From assembly GCF_001426885.1 (NCBI RefSeq), contig NZ_LMFP01000003.1:310001-374000 (forward strand): DNA of 64,000 nt, in the 5' to 3' direction. Made by a program: the position numbers and the translations under genes. Each line of letters begins with the position of its first letter. The stretch's first letter is position 1. This stretch comes from Pelomonas sp. Root1444. Lineage in GTDB: Bacteria; Pseudomonadota; Gammaproteobacteria; Burkholderiales; Burkholderiaceae_C. Shown in pieces: positions 60,185-64,000 of the stretch. The notes below the pieces were generated by a model, which saw only the letters and a list, made by a program, of their open reading frames with translations, was not told the origin of the DNA and did not search any database.

Positions 60185-60679
60185 ATGAAGTTCATCAACG
60201 CCACCACCTGCGCCTGGAAGCACGCCGTCGGCGAAGACGGCCCCAAGCCCGATCCCGATCCGGCGCCCAACCGCCTGCTCACGCTGGAGCAATGGCATGC
60301 CGTGAAGGACCACTGGCCGCACGACGTCAAGGTCGCGATCGAGTTCCCTAACGACCGCGACATCAACGAGCTGGCGCCGGACCTGCACCGCATCGCCCTG
60401 GTCGTGCTCGAGTTCCCGAAGTGGACCGACGGCCGCGCCTACAGCCAGGCCCACATCCTGCGCAGCCGCCACAAGTTCAAGGGCGCCATCCGCGCGCGCG
60501 GCGAGGTGCTTGTCGACATGATGCAGCTGCTGGCCCGCACCGGCTTCGATGAAGTCATCCTGCGCGGCGACCAGAACCCTGCGTTCGCGCAGAAGGCGCT
60601 GGATCTCTTCGCGCCGGTCGGCTTCTACCAGGGCGACGTCAGCGAGACGCGGCCTTGGTTCCTGAGGACCGCGGCATGA
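60185..60679 (+). CDS. DUF934 family protein
   Basis: 164 residues with the DUF934 pattern 'LTLEQWHAVKDHWP', 'VAIEFPNDRDINELAPDLHRIALVVLEFPKWTDGRAYSQAHILRSRHKFKGAIRARGEVLVDMMQLLARTGFD' (split here for display as its family block). Function is not proven; the invariable place between cysI and cysH in proteobacteria implies help to sulfite reductase or siroheme/Fe-S assembly. Starts six bases after cysI, overlaps cysH by ATGA. Confidence 0.93.
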   Translation: MKFINATTCAWKHAVGEDGPKPDPDPAPNRLLTLEQWHAVKDHWPHDVKVAIEFPNDRDINELAPDLHRIALVVLEFPKWTDGRAYSQAHILRSRHKFKGAIRARGEVLVDMMQLLARTGFDEVILRGDQNPAFAQKALDLFAPVGFYQGDVSETRPWFLRTAA

Positions 60680-61431
60680 GCGAAGTCAGCAGCCTTCCCT
60701 GGGCCGCCGCGCCTGCGGCAGGCAATGCCATCGGTCTCTACGCCAAGTGGACGCCCACGCTCGACGCCAAGATCGCTGCCGCCTTGCAGCGCCTGACCGA
60801 CGCCAGCATCGAGCATGGCGACGGCCTGGTGCAGAGCAGCAGCCTGGGCGTGGAAGACATGGTCATCACCGACCTGATCGCCCGCACGCAGCTGCCCATC
60901 GCCATCTCGACGCTGGACACCGGCAAGCTGCACCCCGAGACGCTGGCGCTGCTGCCGCGCATCCAGGAGCGCTACGGGCGCACGGTCGACGTCTTCAAGC
61001 CGGTGGCCGACGCCGTCATCCAGTTCGTCCGCAAGGAGGGCGACGACGCGATGTACAAGAGCATCGAGCTGCGCAAGGCCTGCTGCGGCATCCGCAAGAT
61101 GGAGCCGCTGGGCCGCATGCTGAAGGGCCGTTCGGCCTGGATTACCGGCCTGCGCCGGGAGCAGAGCGGCGCACGCGGCGACGTGGCCTTCGATGAAGAC
61201 GACGGCAACGGCCGCCGCAAGATCAGCCCCATCGCCGACTGGACCTGGGCCGAGGTCTGGGCCTATGTCGACAAATACGACGTCCCCTACAACCCACTGC
61301 ATGACCAGTTCATGCCCAGCATCGGCTGCGCGCCGTGCACCCGGGCGATTGCCGTCGGCGAGGACTTCCGCGCCGGGCGCTGGTGGTGGGAGGACTCCAC
61401 GAAAGAGTGCGGACTGCACGCCAAATCATGA
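60676..61431 (+). CDS. cysH: Adenylylsulfate (APS) reductase, thioredoxin-dependent
   Basis: 251 residues. Two cysteine pairs, Cys136-Cys137 ('KACCGIRK') and Cys218-x2-Cys221 ('IGCAPCTR'), are the [4Fe-4S] ligands that mark APS reductases, in contrast to PAPS reductases such as E. coli CysH. C-terminal 'ECGLH' carries the catalytic Cys. It reduces APS to sulfite with thioredoxin; this fits with the lack of a cysC kinase gene here. ATGA overlaps on both sides with DUF934 and cysD. Confidence 0.96.
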   Translation: MSEVSSLPWAAAPAAGNAIGLYAKWTPTLDAKIAAALQRLTDASIEHGDGLVQSSSLGVEDMVITDLIARTQLPIAISTLDTGKLHPETLALLPRIQERYGRTVDVFKPVADAVIQFVRKEGDDAMYKSIELRKACCGIRKMEPLGRMLKGRSAWITGLRREQSGARGDVAFDEDDGNGRRKISPIADWTWAEVWAYVDKYDVPYNPLHDQFMPSIGCAPCTRAIAVGEDFRAGRWWWEDSTKECGLHAKS

Positions 61432-62393
61432 ACGCCGCTGTGAAACCCGAACAACTCATCGCCGACGTCGACCATGCGCACCTGGATGCGCTGGAAGAAG
61501 AAGCCATCTTCATCCTGCGCGAGGTCGCGGCCAGCTTCGAGCGCCCCGCCCTGCTCTTCTCCGGCGGCAAGGACAGCTGCGTGGTGCTGCGCCTGGCCGA
61601 GAAAGCCTTCAAGATGAAGAATGCCGCTCACCCGAGCGGTTATTCCGGCAGCCTACCCTTCCCGCTGGTGCATATCGACACGGGCCACAACTTCCCCGAG
61701 GTCATCACCTTCCGTGACCAGCGCGTGGCCGACATGGGCGAACGCCTGATCGTCGGCCATCTGGAAGACAGCATGGCCCGCGGCACCATCCGCCTCGCCC
61801 ACCCGCTGGAAAGCCGCAACGGCCACCAGACGGTGACGCTGCTGGAAACCATCGAAGAGCACAAGTTCGACTGCCTGATCGGTGGCGCCCGCCGCGACGA
61901 GGAGAAGGCGCGCGCCAAGGAGCGCATCTTCAGCCACCGGGATTCCTTCGGCCAATGGCAGCCCAAAGAGCAGCGCCCCGAGCTGTGGACGCTGTTCAAC
62001 ACGCGCATCCGCCCGGGCGAGCACTTCCGCTGCTTCCCGATCAGCAACTGGACCGAGCTGGACGTGTGGCTCTACATCGCCCGCGAGAACATCCCGCTGC
62101 CGCAGATGTACTTCGCGCACCAACGCCAGGTCATCCGCCGCAAGGGCCTGCTGGTGCCGCTGACCGACGTGACGCCGCCCGAGCCGGGCGAGACCGTCGA
62201 GACGGCGCAGGTGCGTTTCCGCACCGTGGGCGACATGACCTGCACCTGCCCGGTCGAGAGCCCCGCCGCCAACGCGAGCGAGGTCGTGGCCGAGACGCTG
62301 ACCGTGACGGTGAGCGAGCGCGGCGCCACGCGCATGGACGACCGCACCAGTGAAGCTTCCATGGAGAAGCGCAAGAAAGAGGGCTACTTCTGA
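61428..62393 (+). CDS. cysD: Sulfate adenylyltransferase subunit 2
   Basis: 321 residues; the PP-loop 'LLFSGGKDSCVVLRLAEKAF' near residue 43 binds ATP, followed by 'VHIDTGHNFPEVITFRD' and 'GGARRDEEKARAKERIFSHRD'. With CysN it makes APS from sulfate and ATP. ATGA overlap with cysH and TGATG overlap with cysN. Confidence 0.97.
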   Translation: MNAAVKPEQLIADVDHAHLDALEEEAIFILREVAASFERPALLFSGGKDSCVVLRLAEKAFKMKNAAHPSGYSGSLPFPLVHIDTGHNFPEVITFRDQRVADMGERLIVGHLEDSMARGTIRLAHPLESRNGHQTVTLLETIEEHKFDCLIGGARRDEEKARAKERIFSHRDSFGQWQPKEQRPELWTLFNTRIRPGEHFRCFPISNWTELDVWLYIARENIPLPQMYFAHQRQVIRRKGLLVPLTDVTPPEPGETVETAQVRFRTVGDMTCTCPVESPAANASEVVAETLTVTVSERGATRMDDRTSEASMEKRKKEGYF

Positions 62394-63679
62394 TGAAGGC
62401 TTTGCGATTCCTGACGGCCGGGTCCGTCGATGACGGCAAGAGCACGCTGATCGGCCGCCTGCTGTTCGACGGCCAGGCCATCCTCGCGGACCAGCTCGAC
62501 ACGCTGGAGCGCCGCGCCGCCGGCCGCCCCATCGACCTGAGCCTGCTGACCGACGGCCTGGAGGCCGAACGCGAGCAGGGCATCACCATCGACGTGGCCT
62601 ACCGCTACTTCGCCACCAAGACGCGCAAGTTCATCATTGCCGATGCCCCCGGCCATGAGCAGTACACGCGCAACATGGTCACAGCCGCGGCCGGCAGCGA
62701 CGCCGCCGTCGTGCTGGTGGACATCACCAAGCTGGACCTCACGCAGGACGAGGTCGTGCTGCTGCCGCAGACGCGCCGCCACTCGCTGCTGGCGCAGCTG
62801 CTGCGCGTGCCCAGCATCGTGTTCGCGATCAACAAGATCGACGCGCTGGACGACCCCGGCGCCGGCTTCGCCAAGGTCAAGGCCGCGCTGGACAAGTTCG
62901 CCGCCGCCGCGGGCCTCAACGTCGAGGCCACCGTGCCGGTCAGTGCGCTGCGCGGCGACAACGTCACGCAGCCGCTGGACGCGCCCTGGTGGAACGGCGA
63001 GTCCCTGCTGCAGGTGCTGGAGCGCCTGCCCACGCTGAGCGAGCGCGCCGACGCGCCGCTGTCTCTGCCGGTGCAATACGTGCAGAAGGACGCCTACCAG
63101 TCCGCAGGCACCGGCTTCCAGCCGCGCGTGCTGTGGGGCCGCATCGCCCACGGCGCGGTGAAGGCGGGCGACACCATCGAGGTGCTGCCCTCCAGGCAGA
63201 CCGCCGTCGTCGCCGAAGTGCGCCTGGCCGGCGAGACCGTCCACAGCGCCGAAGCCGGCGACTCCGCCGGCCTGGTGCTCGACCGCCAGCTCGACGTCAG
63301 CCGTGGCGACTGGATCGTGACGCCCGGCAGCGCCGCGGTCACCAAGAACTTTTCGGCGACGCTCGCCTGGCTGGACACCGAAGCCGCCAAGCCCGGCCGC
63401 AAGTACTGGGTGCGCCACGGCAACCGCTGGGTGCAGGCGCGCATCTCGGCCATCGACTCGGTGCTGGACATCAACACGCTGATGCCGCAGGACGCGCACG
63501 AGCTCCCCGTCAACGCCATCGGCCGCGTGCAGATGGAGGTGCAGCACGAGTTGCCCGTCGAGCCCTTCGCGGACAACCGCGTCGGCGGCGCGCTGATCGT
63601 CGTCGACCCCGCCAGCCACCGCACCAGCGGCGCGCTGCTGGTGGACGCGCAGCCGGCTGCCACGGAAGAGGCCTGGTAA
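62393..63679 (+). CDS. cysN: Sulfate adenylyltransferase subunit 1 (GTPase)
   Basis: 428 residues, EF-Tu-like: P-loop GSVDDGKST (10-18), 'DAPGHEQYTRNMVTAAAGSDAAVVLVD' (G3), 'NKIDALDD' (G4). It lacks a fused APS kinase (CysC) domain, consistent with the APS reductase route. GTP hydrolysis drives APS formation by CysD. The stop overlaps the cobA start (TAATG). Confidence 0.97.
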   Translation: MKALRFLTAGSVDDGKSTLIGRLLFDGQAILADQLDTLERRAAGRPIDLSLLTDGLEAEREQGITIDVAYRYFATKTRKFIIADAPGHEQYTRNMVTAAAGSDAAVVLVDITKLDLTQDEVVLLPQTRRHSLLAQLLRVPSIVFAINKIDALDDPGAGFAKVKAALDKFAAAAGLNVEATVPVSALRGDNVTQPLDAPWWNGESLLQVLERLPTLSERADAPLSLPVQYVQKDAYQSAGTGFQPRVLWGRIAHGAVKAGDTIEVLPSRQTAVVAEVRLAGETVHSAEAGDSAGLVLDRQLDVSRGDWIVTPGSAAVTKNFSATLAWLDTEAAKPGRKYWVRHGNRWVQARISAIDSVLDINTLMPQDAHELPVNAIGRVQMEVQHELPVEPFADNRVGGALIVVDPASHRTSGALLVDAQPAATEEAW

Positions 63680-64000
63680 TGCACGGCCGTGTGATCTTCG
63701 TCAGCGCCGGCCCAGGCGCCGCTGACCTGATCACGCTGCGTGGCGCTCGCGCGCTGGCCAAGGCCGACATCGTGCTGGCCGATGCGCTGGCCGATCCGGC
63801 CCTGCAAGACCTGGCCCCGCAGGCCCGCTGGACCTACGTCGGCAAGCGCGGCTTCGAGCATTCGGCCAAGCAGGCCGAGATCAACGCAATGCTCGTCCAG
63901 GCGGCGCGGCAGCACGCCGTCGTCGTGCGCTTGAAGGGCGGCGACGCCAGCGTCTTCGGCCGCCTGGAAGAAGAACTGCAGGCACTGGCCGCAGCCGGCA
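63679..64000 (+). CDS. cobA: Uroporphyrinogen-III C-methyltransferase, N-terminal part (cut by window edge)
   Basis: 107 codons of a SUMT/CobA-type methyltransferase: 'VIFVSAGPGAADLITLRGARALAKADIVLAD' SAM-binding start, 'YVGKRGFEHSAKQAEINAMLVQAARQHAVVVRLKGGDASVFGRL'-type motif blocks including RLKGGD. It makes precorrin-2 for siroheme, the cofactor of CysI. The start shares one base with the cysN stop. Confidence 0.93.
   Translation, partial: MHGRVIFVSAGPGAADLITLRGARALAKADIVLADALADPALQDLAPQARWTYVGKRGFEHSAKQAEINAMLVQAARQHAVVVRLKGGDASVFGRLEEELQALAAAG

Noticed and set aside
57461-60472. A 1003-codon open frame opposite tauE and cysI
   Set aside because: Antisense of well-identified genes; no motif.

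Overview
The window is about 70% G+C, densely packed and shows gene content typical of a beta-proteobacterium of the order Burkholderiales; the mix (FolD next to a FixJ-type two-component pair beside aceEF-lpdA, a YbiB-TauE-CysI-DUF934-CysHDN-CobA cluster, a phasin gene) fits the Rubrivivax/Leptothrix/Roseateles-like lineage. That placement is inferred from gene order and family recognition only. No rRNA, tRNA, CRISPR array, insertion sequence or prophage was seen; this reads as chromosomal backbone with some accessory operons.

Layout. 1-1.5 kb: lapD (cut by the left edge) and lapG, a c-di-GMP controlled adhesin-protease switch, then a DUF6644/DUF6152-like pair. 2-3.5 kb: HDOD protein and an anchored hypothetical. 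3.5-10.9 kb (minus): the pyruvate dehydrogenase operon aceE-aceF-lpdA with a secreted alpha/beta hydrolase and a small membrane protein behind it. 11-17.7 kb (plus): PAS histidine kinase and FixJ-type regulator divergent from aceE, a clear terminator, folD, an M3 oligopeptidase and a DUF1697 gene. 17.7-21.2 kb (minus): a six-gene tightly overlapped set (VOC, Cys-rich protein, ABM monooxygenase, membrane protein, GST, patatin). 21.3-28.3 kb (minus): an M16 peptidase, a hybrid histidine kinase overlapping a KaiC-like double ATPase, a small degenerate kinase and a 44-residue basic protein. 28.6-31.8 kb (plus): two tandem paralogous exported proteins followed by a LytS/LytTR pair. 31.8-36.4 kb (minus): MFS transporter, rmuC, and a second LytS/LytTR pair. 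36.5-40.8 kb (minus): five genes overlapped end to end (thioesterase, nitroreductase, Na+/H+ antiporter-like, hydroxyacid dehydrogenase, exported hypothetical). 40.9-43.9 kb: Cache protein, chemotaxis receptor and a histone-deacetylase-like hydrolase. 44-46.5 kb: phasin with a well-structured promoter, BrkB/YihY, monoacylglycerol-lipase-like hydrolase. 46.5-49.9 kb: Lon-N-like protein, patatin lipoprotein, Lrp regulator divergent from ornithine cyclodeaminase. 49.9-55.5 kb (minus): M16 peptidase-ExbB-ExbD and a TonB-like protein with a non-TonB C-terminal domain. 55.8-57.4 kb: outer-membrane barrel and YbiB. 57.4-64 kb (plus): assimilatory sulfate reduction operon running off the right edge in cobA.

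Most interesting: (1) the M16-ExbB-ExbD-TonB-like operon, whose last protein carries the TonB-type Ser-x3-His membrane helix but ends in a PA14/lectin-like domain instead of a TonB domain, with two TGGT-N3-ACCA type GntR operators upstream; (2) the phasin promoter bracketed by two inverted 15-mers, a likely PhaR control region; (3) a KaiC-like protein overlapped with a hybrid kinase; (4) three 128-bp near-identical lipoyl-domain repeats in the pyruvate dehydrogenase operon. Very long antisense ORFs are high-GC shadows and were left out.
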